From an uncultured Oscillospiraceae bacterium (GTDB lineage: Bacteria; Bacillota; Clostridia; Oscillospirales; Oscillospiraceae), in NCBI GenBank assembly GCA_949948775.1, contig CATLHC010000001.1, positions 36,150 through 100,149 on the forward strand: a stretch of 64,000 bases of DNA, written 5' to 3'. How positions within the stretch are numbered: the stretch's first letter is position 1; every line of letters starts with the position of its first letter. A program made the position numbers and the translations under genes. Below, in pieces: positions 33,804 through 42,007 of this stretch. The notes below the pieces were generated by a model. The model worked only from the letters and a program-made list of their open reading frames with translations, had not been told where the DNA came from and did not search any database.

Positions 33804-34877
33804 ATGAAACAGAGAATGTCCAAGATCCTTGCGGTGGTCCTGGCCGCAGTTATGCTGTTGGCGCTGGCTGCCTGCAGCAGCGGAACCCCCGCGGGCAGCG
33901 GCAGCCCCGACGGGGGCCCCGTAAAGAACCCCAACCTGGATGACGGCGTCAACCGTGTGGGCATCTGCTGGTCCAGCTTCTCCGCCGAGGCCACGCAGAT
34001 CCTGATGGCCAACTATGAGGCCCACTACAAAGAGTATGGAATCGACGAGATCATCATGCTGGAGGCCGAGGGCAACCTGGAGCGCCAGATCGACGAGATG
34101 CAGGACCTGGCCAACCAGGGCTGCGACATCATCATCTGCAATTCCGTGGACCCGGACGGCATCGCTCCGGTGGTGGACAGCATCCAGGCGCAGGGCATCC
34201 CCGTCATCGCCGTTGACCGGCGCATCAGCACCGACGTCTACTACACCTTGGAGACCGACAACGTCTGCTGCGGCCGTGACGTGGCCCGCACCATCGCGCA
34301 GATGACCATGCTGGACGAGGACGGCAACCTGGCCGCAGACGGCTCCGTCGAGGTTCTCAAGTGCGTGGGCAACATGACCTCCTCCGCAGTGCGCGACCGC
34401 TTCTCCGGCCTGAACGACGAGCTGCAGTACTGGCCCCACCTGAATGTGGTCGGCGAGCCCAGCGTTGAGTCCAATATTGAGAAGGTCTACAACGCGGTGC
34501 TGGACGGCTTCAAGACCAACCCGAACATCAAGGCCATCTTCGTGGTCGGCGATAACCAGGTCGCCCCCGTGGTCTCCGCGCTGAAGGAGCTGGGCAGGCT
34601 GGTGCCTCCCGATGATCCCAACCACGTGATCGTCGCTTCCGTGGACGGCATCTCCAGCGTTGTGAAGGGCATCCAGGCCGGCGAAAACGACATCGTGGCC
34701 AACCAGCGCTTCGACCTGTTCTGCACCGACGCCCTCAAGGTCATTCAGGACTACTTCAACGGCGACACTTCCATCCAGGGCGTCAACAACAAGCTGCCCA
34801 CCATGATCGTCACCCGCCACAATGTGGATTACCTGCAGAAGAACAACTATCTGTGGGCGCTGCCCGCGAACGGCTGA
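33804..34877 (+). CDS. CUT2 sugar ABC transporter substrate-binding lipoprotein
   Basis: This 357-residue lipoprotein has signal peptide and lipobox LAAC (Cys near residue 24) followed by a Gly/Ser/Pro linker. The periplasmic-binding-protein type I fold runs in normal order: NRVGICWSSFSAEATQIL, QDLANQGCDIIICNSVDPDGI, IPVIAVDRRIS, KAIFVVGDNQVAPVV and VIVASVDGISSVV. It is anchored outside the membrane and delivers the substrate to the two permeases. RBS CAGGAGGGAAA. A stable hairpin follows the gene (34907-34943), which often protects binding-protein mRNA. The ligand is not predictable from sequence. Confidence 0.92.
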   Translation: MKQRMSKILAVVLAAVMLLALAACSSGTPAGSGSPDGGPVKNPNLDDGVNRVGICWSSFSAEATQILMANYEAHYKEYGIDEIIMLEAEGNLERQIDEMQDLANQGCDIIICNSVDPDGIAPVVDSIQAQGIPVIAVDRRISTDVYYTLETDNVCCGRDVARTIAQMTMLDEDGNLAADGSVEVLKCVGNMTSSAVRDRFSGLNDELQYWPHLNVVGEPSVESNIEKVYNAVLDGFKTNPNIKAIFVVGDNQVAPVVSALKELGRLVPPDDPNHVIVASVDGISSVVKGIQAGENDIVANQRFDLFCTDALKVIQDYFNGDTSIQGVNNKLPTMIVTRHNVDYLQKNNYLWALPANG

Positions 34878-34906
34878 TTTGGAGCACGCGCCGAGGTTTT
34901 GAGACC

Positions 34907-34943
34907 GGGCAGGCGCCCGCGGACCATCCGTGGGCGCCCGCCC
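34907..34943 (+). terminator. Intra-operon hairpin after the binding-protein gene
   Basis: 16-bp GC-rich stem with mismatches (34907-34922 with 34928-34943), loop ACCAT, and no T-run. More likely an mRNA-stabilising or partial-termination hairpin than a full stop, because the second permease follows. Confidence 0.5.
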
Positions 34944-34990
34944 AGGGCGATGCTTTCTCGCGGTACACGTAACACGTCGGAGGTTTTGCA

Positions 34991-35986
34991 ATGGGAAAAG
35001 ATACTGCTAAATTGGCAAGGGGACCCCTCTCGCTGAAAAAAGAGCTTACATTTCAGTCGGTGATGCTGAATTACGGCTTGTACATCGCCATGCTGGCGAC
35101 ATTTGCCACATTCGCGATTATTAACGACAAGTTTTTATCTCTCAATAATGTGGTGAATGTGTTTGAGCAAGCCGCATACTATTTGGTCTGCGCGGTCGGG
35201 ATCACGTTCGTCCTGGTCAGCGGGAACAATGATATGTCGGTCGGGTCCCAGATCGCCTTCTCCAGTGTGATTGCGACGATCTTTCTTGCCCAGGGCGGCA
35301 GTATTCCGCTCTCCATGGGGATGATGCTGGTCTTTGCCCTGGTCATCGGCCTGTGCAACGGGTTGTTTGTCGTCATAATCGGCCTGCCTCCGTTTATCGG
35401 AACAATCGCCACCGGATACGTGGTGCGCGGTATCGCGGCAAATATGACAAAGCAGGAGACGCAGTACGGCCTGCCCGCGGCATACACCCAGTTCGCGTGG
35501 AACAAGACGCTGGGCCTGTCCAACCTGACCTGGATCGCCATCGCGATCACGCTGCTGGGACTTTACATCCTCCACTTCACCTCCTTTGGGCGCAAGGTGT
35601 TCGCCTGCGGCGGCAACGCCAAGGCGGCGGAGGTGATGGGCATCAACGTAAAGCGCGTTAAGATCGCCTGCTATATGATCTCCGCCCTCAGCGCGGCGAT
35701 CGCGGCGATGATGCTCATGTCCCGTCTGGGCGCGGCCCGCTCCGGCACCGCGGAGACGCTGCACACCGAGTGCGTGGCGGCGGCGGTCATCGGCGGCACG
35801 AGCTTGAAGGGCGGCCAGGGCAGCGTGCTGGGTACCCTGCTGGGCGTGTTCTTCATCGCCATGATCCGCAACGGCCTGAACAGCCAGGGCGTCAACGCCT
35901 ACTGGCAGCTGGTGTTCACCGGCGGCATCACGCTGCTGGGCGCGATTTTGGACAGCTACAAGTCCCGGGCCAATGCCGCCGTGTAA
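34991..35986 (+). CDS. CUT2 sugar ABC transporter permease 2
   Basis: This 331-residue RbsC-type permease has the motif GITFVLVSGNNDMSVGSQIAFSSV, coupling loop HFTSFGRKVFACGGNAKAAEVMGINVKRVK and the late motif GGTSLKGGQGSVLGTLLGVFFIAMIRNGLN. Start ATG with CGGAGG upstream. It is the last gene of the operon that begins at 29532, ending at the perfect hairpin at 36016-36048. It is as long as permease 1 but clearly a different sequence, consistent with a heterodimeric channel. Confidence 0.92.
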   Translation: MGKDTAKLARGPLSLKKELTFQSVMLNYGLYIAMLATFATFAIINDKFLSLNNVVNVFEQAAYYLVCAVGITFVLVSGNNDMSVGSQIAFSSVIATIFLAQGGSIPLSMGMMLVFALVIGLCNGLFVVIIGLPPFIGTIATGYVVRGIAANMTKQETQYGLPAAYTQFAWNKTLGLSNLTWIAIAITLLGLYILHFTSFGRKVFACGGNAKAAEVMGINVKRVKIACYMISALSAAIAAMMLMSRLGAARSGTAETLHTECVAAAVIGGTSLKGGQGSVLGTLLGVFFIAMIRNGLNSQGVNAYWQLVFTGGITLLGAILDSYKSRANAAV

Positions 35987-36015
35987 AGCGGCGAAACGGT
36001 CGGCGGGGACAGATA

Positions 36016-36048
36016 GGGGAGGCCGGCGCCATGGGCGCCGGCCTCCCC
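36016..36048. terminator. Bidirectional terminator
   Basis: Perfect 15-bp stem (36016-36030 with 36034-36048), loop ATG, between the convergent permease 2 and formamidase-like genes. Confidence 0.85.
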
Positions 36049-36086
36049 TGTTTCGGTTGAATGGTAGGATGGTGCTGAGCCTGGAC

Positions 36087-37058
36087 TCAGCCCTTCTTGA
36101 ACTTCTCCAGGACGGAGCGCTGGACCATGCAGACGGCGGAGGAGCCGTTGCCGATCTGCACCTTGCCGCACAGGCACAGGAGCATATAGGCGTCGGACTC
36201 GCTGATGCCGTACTCGGCGTTGATGCGGCGGACCAGGTCCACGTAGCCCCTGCTGATGGCCCAGGTCAGGTTCTTGCCGCTCCACACACCGACGGAGCCC
36301 ATCATCTCGGGGGTGTTCACCTGCGGGCAGCCGTAATACTTCATGTCCGCCTTCTTGATCACCGTGACCCGCACGGTGGTACGGCCCTGGCACTCGATGG
36401 CGCAGCCGGTGATCTCGCCGTCGCCCTGGGCCGCGTGGACGTCGCCGATGGACAGCAGGCCGCCGTCCACGTTGCAGCGCAGGACCACGGTGGCACCCTC
36501 CTTAAACTGGGGGATGTCCACGTTGCCGCAGTACTCCTCCTTCAGACTGTCGGAGCACACCCGGTCCCGCTTGGGGGCCACGCCGATGCAGCCCACGAAG
36601 GGGTTGAGGGGGATCTTGATGTATTCCTTGCCGCCCTCCAGGTTCATCATGGCGTGACCCTCGCCGTCGAAGGTCAGGATGCGGGAGGTGGGGACCAGCG
36701 GCTGCTGAAGATTGAACGCGGTGGCCTCCATCCAGCCGCAGCCGCCCTGAATGGAGGTGTACCCGCCGTTGCGCCAGATACCCGGCTCCACCTTCAGAAT
36801 CTCAATGGCCAGGAAATCCCCCGCTTCGGCGCCATCCACATAGACGGGACCGCAGACCGGGTCGCTGCCGCCGCCGGCGATCTCGCGCAGGTCCTGGAAA
36901 TTGTGCCAGACGTGGCTCTCGTCGGTGATATAGCTGCAGTTGGCATCCTCGGACTCGCAGATCAGGGTGTCGCCGGACTCGATGTGGGCCTCGGGGGGGA
37001 CCAGGGGATCGTAGACCAGCTTTTTGGTGCTCATGTCGAGCAGCACGGTTTTGCTCAT
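36087..37058 (-). CDS. Acetamidase/formamidase family protein
   Basis: The 323-residue protein is of the FmdA/AmdA family, which hydrolyses small amides to the acid and ammonia. Visible landmarks: NPVCGPVYVDGAEAGD-like segment (DPVCGPVYVDGAEAGDFLAI), FVGCIGVAPKRD, GGNVDIPQF-like CGNVDIPQFKEGATVVLRCNVDGGLLSIGDVHAAQGDGEI with metal-type His/Asp, and YMLLCLCGKVQIGN at the end. RBS AGGAGGTATATTCC. It is cotranscribed with the M20 hydrolase upstream (52 nt apart). In the island it may remove ammonia from an amide intermediate released by the AllA-like or M20 enzymes. The precise amide is unknown. Confidence 0.87.
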   Translation of the reverse strand: MSKTVLLDMSTKKLVYDPLVPPEAHIESGDTLICESEDANCSYITDESHVWHNFQDLREIAGGGSDPVCGPVYVDGAEAGDFLAIEILKVEPGIWRNGGYTSIQGGCGWMEATAFNLQQPLVPTSRILTFDGEGHAMMNLEGGKEYIKIPLNPFVGCIGVAPKRDRVCSDSLKEEYCGNVDIPQFKEGATVVLRCNVDGGLLSIGDVHAAQGDGEITGCAIECQGRTTVRVTVIKKADMKYYGCPQVNTPEMMGSVGVWSGKNLTWAISRGYVDLVRRINAEYGISESDAYMLLCLCGKVQIGNGSSAVCMVQRSVLEKFKKG

Positions 37059-37110
37059 GGAATATACCTCCTAAAAAATAATAGACGTTAATGATTGGCG
37101 CCGCGCCGTC

Positions 37111-38502
37111 TTACTGCGGAATGGGGGGCGCGAGGTCGTCCGGCATCATGCAGTGATAGACCCGGCCGCCCATGCTGGCCTTCCACTCCTCGGCCGCCTT
37201 CGCCACGAGCTCCGGCTCGGTCAGCAGCCGCAGGGCGGCCAGCGCGGTCACGCGGCTTCCGTACAGCATGCCCTTCTGCCCGATGGACCGGCCCAGGCAG
37301 GCGGCCACCAGCCAGCTGTGCCCGGGCGCGCCGATGCTGTAGCAGGCGGTCTTGTAGAAGGTGGTGGGGACAATGTGGCCCACGTCGCCCACGTCGGTGG
37401 AGCCGTAGTCCGCGTCGTGGTCGATGGGCATGACGCCGGTGTGCAGCTGGGTGTCCGGATCCTCCGACAGAGAAAACCGGACGCTCTCCTCCCACATCTC
37501 CGGGACGTTTTGGTTGATCTCCCGCGCGTATTGAACCTCCTCCGGCGTCCAGGGTTCCTGGGGAATAGCGCGCATGCACTCGTCCACCAGATCGCCCAGG
37601 ACGTGGTTGGGCAGGGTGGGGTAGCAGCCGCCCAGCGCCTCCACTTCCAGCTCGGTCTCGGTCATGAGGGCGGCGCCCTGGGCCGCCTTCAGCATCCTGG
37701 CCTCCACCTGCTCCATGGTGGAGCGGGTCAGGGCCCGGTCGTAATACCACACGGTGGCCCGGTCCGGAACGATGTTGGGGGCGCTGCCGCCCTCGGTGAT
37801 GACGTAGTGGATTCTGACGTCCATGGGAACGTGCTCGCGCAGATAATTGACGCCCACGTTCATCAGCTCCACGGCGTCCAGTGCGCTGCGGCCCTTCTCC
37901 GGGTCGCAGGCGGCGTGGGCCGTCTTCCCCTTGAAGTGGTACTTGACGGAGTTGACGCCGGTGCAGACGCTGTAGGACGCCCGGTTGTACCGGCCGGGGT
38001 GCCACGCCAGCGCACAGTCCAGCTCACGGAAGGCTCCGGCGCGGGCCATAAAGCCCTTGCCGGTCAGGACCTCCTCCGCCGGGCAGCCGTAGAACACCAG
38101 CGTGCCGGTGAGGTGATTGGCCTCCATCTCCCGCTTGATCGCGGCCGCGCTGCCCGCCATGCCGACGGCCAGCAGGTTGTGGCCGCATCCGTGGCCGTAG
38201 GCGCCCTCCTCCACCGGCTCTTTGTGGGAGACGTCCTTTTGGCTCTGGCCCGGCAGCGCGTCGTACTCGCCCAAAAAACCGATCACCGGATGGCCGCTGC
38301 CCCATTCCGCCCGCAGCGCGGTGGGCAGGCCGAAGCACCCCCGTTCCACGCGGAAGCCCTCCTGCTCCAGAAAATCGGCGCACGCACCGCTCGCGATGGT
38401 TTCGCGGTATGGACCCTCGGGATTTTCCCAAATCTTTCGGCTCAGGTGACACAATTCGCCGGATAAGGCGTCGATTGTGTCGAATGCGATTTTCCCTAAC
38501 AT
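37111..38502 (-). CDS. M20 family amidohydrolase (AbgB/p-aminobenzoyl-glutamate hydrolase-like)
   Basis: The 463-residue M20 metallohydrolase has metal-site motifs GEYDALPGQ, EGAYGHGCGHNL and FYGCPAEE, a dimerisation lid domain (NSVKYHFKGKTAHAACDPEKGRSALDA) and a C-terminal GDVGHIVPTT with SIGAPGHSW. It would hydrolyse an N-acyl or amide bond in the cytoplasm. I chose the start complement at 38500-38502 with GGGGGGATCAC upstream. The AbgB-like C-terminus favours an aryl-amide or N-acyl amino-acid substrate. First gene of the minus-strand unit with the formamidase-like gene, divergent from the dehydrogenase at 38777. Confidence 0.88.
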   Translation of the reverse strand: MLGKIAFDTIDALSGELCHLSRKIWENPEGPYRETIASGACADFLEQEGFRVERGCFGLPTALRAEWGSGHPVIGFLGEYDALPGQSQKDVSHKEPVEEGAYGHGCGHNLLAVGMAGSAAAIKREMEANHLTGTLVFYGCPAEEVLTGKGFMARAGAFRELDCALAWHPGRYNRASYSVCTGVNSVKYHFKGKTAHAACDPEKGRSALDAVELMNVGVNYLREHVPMDVRIHYVITEGGSAPNIVPDRATVWYYDRALTRSTMEQVEARMLKAAQGAALMTETELEVEALGGCYPTLPNHVLGDLVDECMRAIPQEPWTPEEVQYAREINQNVPEMWEESVRFSLSEDPDTQLHTGVMPIDHDADYGSTDVGDVGHIVPTTFYKTACYSIGAPGHSWLVAACLGRSIGQKGMLYGSRVTALAALRLLTEPELVAKAAEEWKASMGGRVYHCMMPDDLAPPIPQ

Positions 38503-38776
38503 GTGATCCCCCCATTCAGCAAAATGTAGTTGGAAATTGATCATGATTTCTCATCATTTCCTGACAATTATAGTATCACATTATATCATAAGGTGTCAAT
38601 ACAAAATGAAGGTTTTTTCTTTTAAAAATTGTATAAATTGACAATATTGAGACCTGACATTTGTGAATTAAGACAATTTCAAACAAATTATATATGATTT
38701 TATTTTGCAGCATTGACATTTGATGAAATAAGATATAAAATGATGTCAAATCATATCATGAAAGGGATGATATAAA
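38503..38776. promoter_or_regulatory. AT-rich divergent control region with promoters both ways
   Basis: This AT-rich spacer holds a minus-strand promoter (TTGACA complement 38594-38599, 16-nt spacer, GATACT complement 38572-38577) whose spacer contains TATATCATA (38582-38590). Facing the dehydrogenase it holds TTGACA (38713-38718), 15-nt spacer and TATAAA (38734-38739). A near copy of the motif, GATGATATA (38766-38774), abuts the dehydrogenase start. No gene is present. Confidence 0.6.
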
Positions 38777-39682
38777 ATGAAAAAAACAATTGGCGTCATT
38801 GGGTTGGGGGCGATGGGGTTCGGCATTGCCAGCAATCTTCTCTCCCGGGGCTATGCGGTCAAGGGGTTCGACATCGCCGCGCCCTGCATGGACCGCTTCG
38901 CGAAGGCGGGCGGCATCTGCGCGGGGAGTCCGGCTGAGGCCGGGGAAGATGTGGAGGCTCTGATCCTTATGGTCTTCAGCCCCGATCAGGTCCGCAGCGT
39001 GCTGTTCGGTGACGACGGCGCTGCGGCGCACATGAAGCCCGGCAGCGCTGTTATCATCACGGCCTCCGTGGGGTATCAGATCTGCGAGGAGATGGAGAAA
39101 CAGCTGTCCCCTCTGCAAATCCATCTCATCGACAGCCCCGTCCGCGGCACCGCTGCGACCGCCTCCACCGGTGAGCTGTATCTGATGGTGGGCGCTTCGG
39201 ACGAGGCATACGCCGGCTATGAAGACCTGATCCACGATATGGGCTCAGAGATCGTCTATGTGGGAAAGCAGGCCGGTATGGGGCAGAAGGCTAAGACCTG
39301 CATGCAGGCGTTTTTCAGCCTCATGTTCGAGGGCACCTGTGAGCTGCTCGCCCTGGGGGCCGCTTCCGGCCTGGACCCGGCCGTGGCATATGGCGTCCTC
39401 AACGGCACCAGCGCGGCCAACGGAATTTTCCGCGCCACCGCCCAAAATGTGGCCCAGCGGAGATTTACCGGCACAAACAATCCGCTGTCGATTTTGGACA
39501 AGGATATGAAGATCGCCTGCGCCACCGCCCGGGATTTCGGCCTTACGCTGCCTGCGCTGGAGGGAATCAGCGCCGCCTTTGCCAAGAGCATGGAGAAGTA
39601 CGCGGACGAGGACGTCTGGGCCGCGATGAAGGGGATCGAGGATCAAACGGGCCTGTGCGTATCCTTTGATTTTCCGCAATAG
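38777..39682 (+). CDS. NAD(P)-dependent beta-hydroxyacid dehydrogenase (3-hydroxyisobutyrate / threonate dehydrogenase family)
   Basis: The 301-residue protein has Rossmann motif GLGAMGFGIASNL (residues 8-20), the substrate loop DSPVRGTAATASTGELYLMVG and the catalytic Lys motif GMGQKAKTCMQAF. The usual Asn four residues after the Lys is Gln here, which I associate with the threonate-dehydrogenase-like branch (YgbJ/LtnD), though only weakly. It would oxidise a 3-hydroxy acid or tetronate. It is alone on the plus strand, divergent from the M20/formamidase unit, and ends at a perfect terminator shared with the LacI gene. RBS AAAGGGATG. Confidence 0.87.
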   Translation: MKKTIGVIGLGAMGFGIASNLLSRGYAVKGFDIAAPCMDRFAKAGGICAGSPAEAGEDVEALILMVFSPDQVRSVLFGDDGAAAHMKPGSAVIITASVGYQICEEMEKQLSPLQIHLIDSPVRGTAATASTGELYLMVGASDEAYAGYEDLIHDMGSEIVYVGKQAGMGQKAKTCMQAFFSLMFEGTCELLALGAASGLDPAVAYGVLNGTSAANGIFRATAQNVAQRRFTGTNNPLSILDKDMKIACATARDFGLTLPALEGISAAFAKSMEKYADEDVWAAMKGIEDQTGLCVSFDFPQ

Positions 39683-39693
39683 GACATAAAAAT

Positions 39694-39726
39694 ACCAGTT
39701 CAATTTGCCTGTCAAATTGAACTGGT
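39694..39726. terminator. Bidirectional terminator
   Basis: Perfect 14-bp stem (39694-39707 with 39713-39726), loop CCTGT, flanked by A-rich and T-rich tails, between the convergent dehydrogenase and LacI genes. Confidence 0.88.
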
Positions 39727-39760
39727 TTAGATATTGTGGAATTTTGGGTTTTCCGCCGGT

Positions 39761-40795
39761 TTAGGCGTGCTGCGAGAGATCCAATACGGTGCCGCCCTCG
39801 AAGACCTGGGGCTCCAGCACGACTTTTTTGACGGTTTTGATGGGTTTGTTGGGCTGGGTCTGCTCACGCATCCGCTCCATGAGAATTTGGGCCGCCGCGA
39901 TGCCCGCGTCCAAATAGTTTGCTCCGACGGTGGTGAAATTGTGCATCCCGTCCGCGGCGTTGTCAATGGTGAAGGGGATCACGCTGATGTCCTCCGGAAC
40001 CCGCTTTCCCATGTTTTTCAGCTCCGGGAGCATCCCCTGCGCCATTTCCAGGTTGGCGGTCAAAACGGCGGTGACCTCCGGCATGGTCCGCATGATCTTG
40101 TGGATCAGCTTCGCCCCGTCGGAACGGTGCAGGTCTGTGGGAAGGATGTACTTTTCGTCCGCCTCCAGGCCGTGCTTGCGCATGGTGTCCAAATAGCCCT
40201 CCCGCTCCTCGTAGGCGCCTGAACTCTCTTTCGGAGAGTTCAGCAGCGCGATGTGCTGATGGCCGTGGGCCACCAAGTAATCGACCGCGCAGACCGCGCT
40301 GTGGTAGCTGTCCAAAATAACGGAGTCGACCTTGGACCAGGCGGAGCACCAGTGGGTGGCGACAATGGGGAAATTGGGGTATTCCTCCGCGATTTTGGCC
40401 AGCTCCACCCGGGAACCGCGGCTGGAAATGACGATGGCGCCCTTGACCGAATGGATGTTGGACATCGTGGAAACGTATTCCTGCAGATTCCGCGCCTTCA
40501 ATCCGGTCTCACAGATTATGGACAGGCAGCCGTTTGCCTTCAGGTAATCAGCGGCGGACTGCAGGATATATCGTGAGTTCTGCGTGATATCCTCGACCAT
40601 AAGCGCGGCGATCTGCGGCGAGTCGCTCAGGACGGGGGCCTCGATGTCCTTCTGCCAATATCCCAGCTCATAAATGGCCTTCAGTACCATATTCCTGGTC
40701 TTTTCACTGACGTTCTGCGACTGGGCAATGACACGCGATACCGTAATAGGCGCGACTCCACATTTTTCCGCGATTGTTTTTATCGTAACTCGCAT
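39761..40795 (-). CDS. LacI family transcriptional regulator
   Basis: The 344-residue regulator has a LacI HTH at the very N-terminus (VTIKTIAEKCGVAPITVSRVIAQSQNVSEKTRNMVLKAIYELGY) and a periplasmic-binding-type effector domain (AALMVEDITQNSRYIL, GAIVISSRGSR, VDSVILDSYHSAVCAVDYLVAHGHQHIALLNSP, DISVIPFTIDNA). The ATG complement at 40793-40795 is supported by AGGATATGGGTG; the frame extends 26 codons further without support. It probably controls nearby island genes, either the isomerase at 41047 or the divergent units whose spacers share the TATATCATA motif. The inducer is unknown. Confidence 0.92.
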   Translation of the reverse strand: MRVTIKTIAEKCGVAPITVSRVIAQSQNVSEKTRNMVLKAIYELGYWQKDIEAPVLSDSPQIAALMVEDITQNSRYILQSAADYLKANGCLSIICETGLKARNLQEYVSTMSNIHSVKGAIVISSRGSRVELAKIAEEYPNFPIVATHWCSAWSKVDSVILDSYHSAVCAVDYLVAHGHQHIALLNSPKESSGAYEEREGYLDTMRKHGLEADEKYILPTDLHRSDGAKLIHKIMRTMPEVTAVLTANLEMAQGMLPELKNMGKRVPEDISVIPFTIDNAADGMHNFTTVGANYLDAGIAAAQILMERMREQTQPNKPIKTVKKVVLEPQVFEGGTVLDLSQHA

Positions 40796-40859
40796 TTTCA
40801 CCCATATCCTTCTTCTGGATTTGCATTGAACTGCACCTATGTATATCTTACCATTTGAT

Positions 40860-40888
40860 TTCATGATTCGCAACTTAAAATTTATAAT
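40860..40888 (+). promoter_or_regulatory. Candidate promoter of the third isomerase gene
   Basis: TTCATG (40860-40865), 17-nt spacer, TATAAT (40883-40888). The -35 is weak. A GC hairpin (41011-41017 with 41025-41031) lies in the leader just before the start. Confidence 0.45.
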
Positions 40889-41046
40889 AAATGGGGGTCC
40901 GACGGTAAAATGCGGGATTCTTCGCGCCGTTTCAAATGCGGACCGCGATCTGCTGCCTGCTTTTTCCTTTTACGCCGGTTTTTCCCAGTACGATTTTAAT
41001 CAAGAAAGGCGGCCGCCCGCCTGCGGCGGCCGGCAGGGTGATTTGT

Positions 41047-41853
41047 ATGAAATATGGTTCCTGCCTGCTTCTTCTGGCCACGCCGGAAGATCCCCTTGCC
41101 GTCACAAAGATTCCCATGATCGCGGAGGCCGGCTATGACTATGCCGAGGTCTCGCTTGCCCGCATCTACTCTTTGCCTGAGCGGGAGGTGGGGGAATACC
41201 GCGACGCTTTTGACCGGCATGGGCTTCCCGTAGAGGTGTTCAACAACGCCATGCCCCGCGGCCTGACCCTGATCGGCCCGAATTCTGATCAAACAGCCAA
41301 TGCCGCCTACATCAGCCGGGCGGTGCTGCTCGCGCAGAGGATGGGGGTGCGCCTGATCACGATGAGCGGTCCCAATCAGCGCAGCGTGCCGCCGGAGTTT
41401 TTGTGGCGGGAGGGATTTCCCCAGTATGTGGAATTCCTGAAACGGTTCTCCGACGCGGCCGGGGTTGCGGGCATTGAGCTGGCCATTGAACCGATCAATG
41501 ACGAGGAGCACGGGTTTATCGCGACGGTGTCCGAGGCCCGCCGGGCCGTGGACGCGGCGGATTGTAAAAATGTCAATCTCATTGTCGATACCTACCATTT
41601 CCGCAAGCAGAACGACAGTATGGAGGACGCCGTCAAGGCCGTAAGGGATGGAAAGTTGGTCCACATCCACCATGCCACGCGGGAAAAGCGCGTCTATCCG
41701 CAGGAATGGGACAGGGAAGAGTCCAAAGCCGTCCTTCTGCCGCTCCTGGACGCCGGGTACTGCGGCAGGATCAGCGTGGAGGCGTATGCCGGCGCGGCGG
41801 CCCAGGAGCTGCCTGCGGCAAACCGGCTGCTGCGCGCGCTGGCGTCCGTTTGA
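41047..41853 (+). CDS. Sugar phosphate isomerase/epimerase-like TIM-barrel protein
   Basis: This 268-residue xylose-isomerase-like TIM barrel has IELAIEPINDEEHGF (Glu), VNLIVDTYHFRKQND (Asp, His), LVHIHHATREKR (His) and GRISVEAYAG (Glu), the four usual metal-ligand positions. It is the third such protein in the island. The ATG at 41047 follows CAGGGTGATTTGT; the open frame starts 37 codons earlier in non-coding-looking sequence. It is a single-gene unit between the LacI regulator and a strong terminator. Hydroxypyruvate- or keto-sugar isomerisation is plausible but unproven. Confidence 0.83.
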   Translation: MKYGSCLLLLATPEDPLAVTKIPMIAEAGYDYAEVSLARIYSLPEREVGEYRDAFDRHGLPVEVFNNAMPRGLTLIGPNSDQTANAAYISRAVLLAQRMGVRLITMSGPNQRSVPPEFLWREGFPQYVEFLKRFSDAAGVAGIELAIEPINDEEHGFIATVSEARRAVDAADCKNVNLIVDTYHFRKQNDSMEDAVKAVRDGKLVHIHHATREKRVYPQEWDREESKAVLLPLLDAGYCGRISVEAYAGAAAQELPAANRLLRALASV

Positions 41854-41904
41854 GCGCACCCTTGTTCCCGGACCGTGGAGATGGTCCGCCCGAAGACGAG
41901 AAGC

Positions 41905-41936
41905 GGCTCCGGGTCCCCCATCGGGGACCCGGAGCC
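41905..41936 (+). terminator. Rho-independent terminator
   Basis: Perfect 14-bp stem (41905-41918 with 41923-41936), loop CATC, followed by GGATTGCTTTTTG. Confidence 0.88.
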
Positions 41937-41939
41937 GGA

Positions 41940-41968
41940 TTGCTTTTTGCGGGGGAACGGGATATAAT
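41940..41968 (+). promoter_or_regulatory. Promoter of the TPR/DUF4037 operon
   Basis: TTGCTT (41940-41945), 17-nt spacer, consensus TATAAT (41963-41968). The -35 overlaps the T-tail of the preceding terminator. Confidence 0.7.
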
Positions 41969-42007
41969 GAGGGACACGCGGTCAAGCGGAAAAAGGAGGG
42001 GGACGCC

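Noticed and set aside
32553..34991. 812-codon minus-strand frame opposite the CUT2 genes
   Set aside because: Same shadow effect; the plus strand encodes clear ATPase, permease and binding-protein motifs.
22644..41853. Allantoin/purine degradation pathway
   Set aside because: AllA-like proteins, a formamidase and an M20 hydrolase hint at it, but allantoinase, allantoate amidohydrolase of the classic type, ureidoglycolate dehydrogenase and carbamate kinase are absent, and sugar enzymes dominate.
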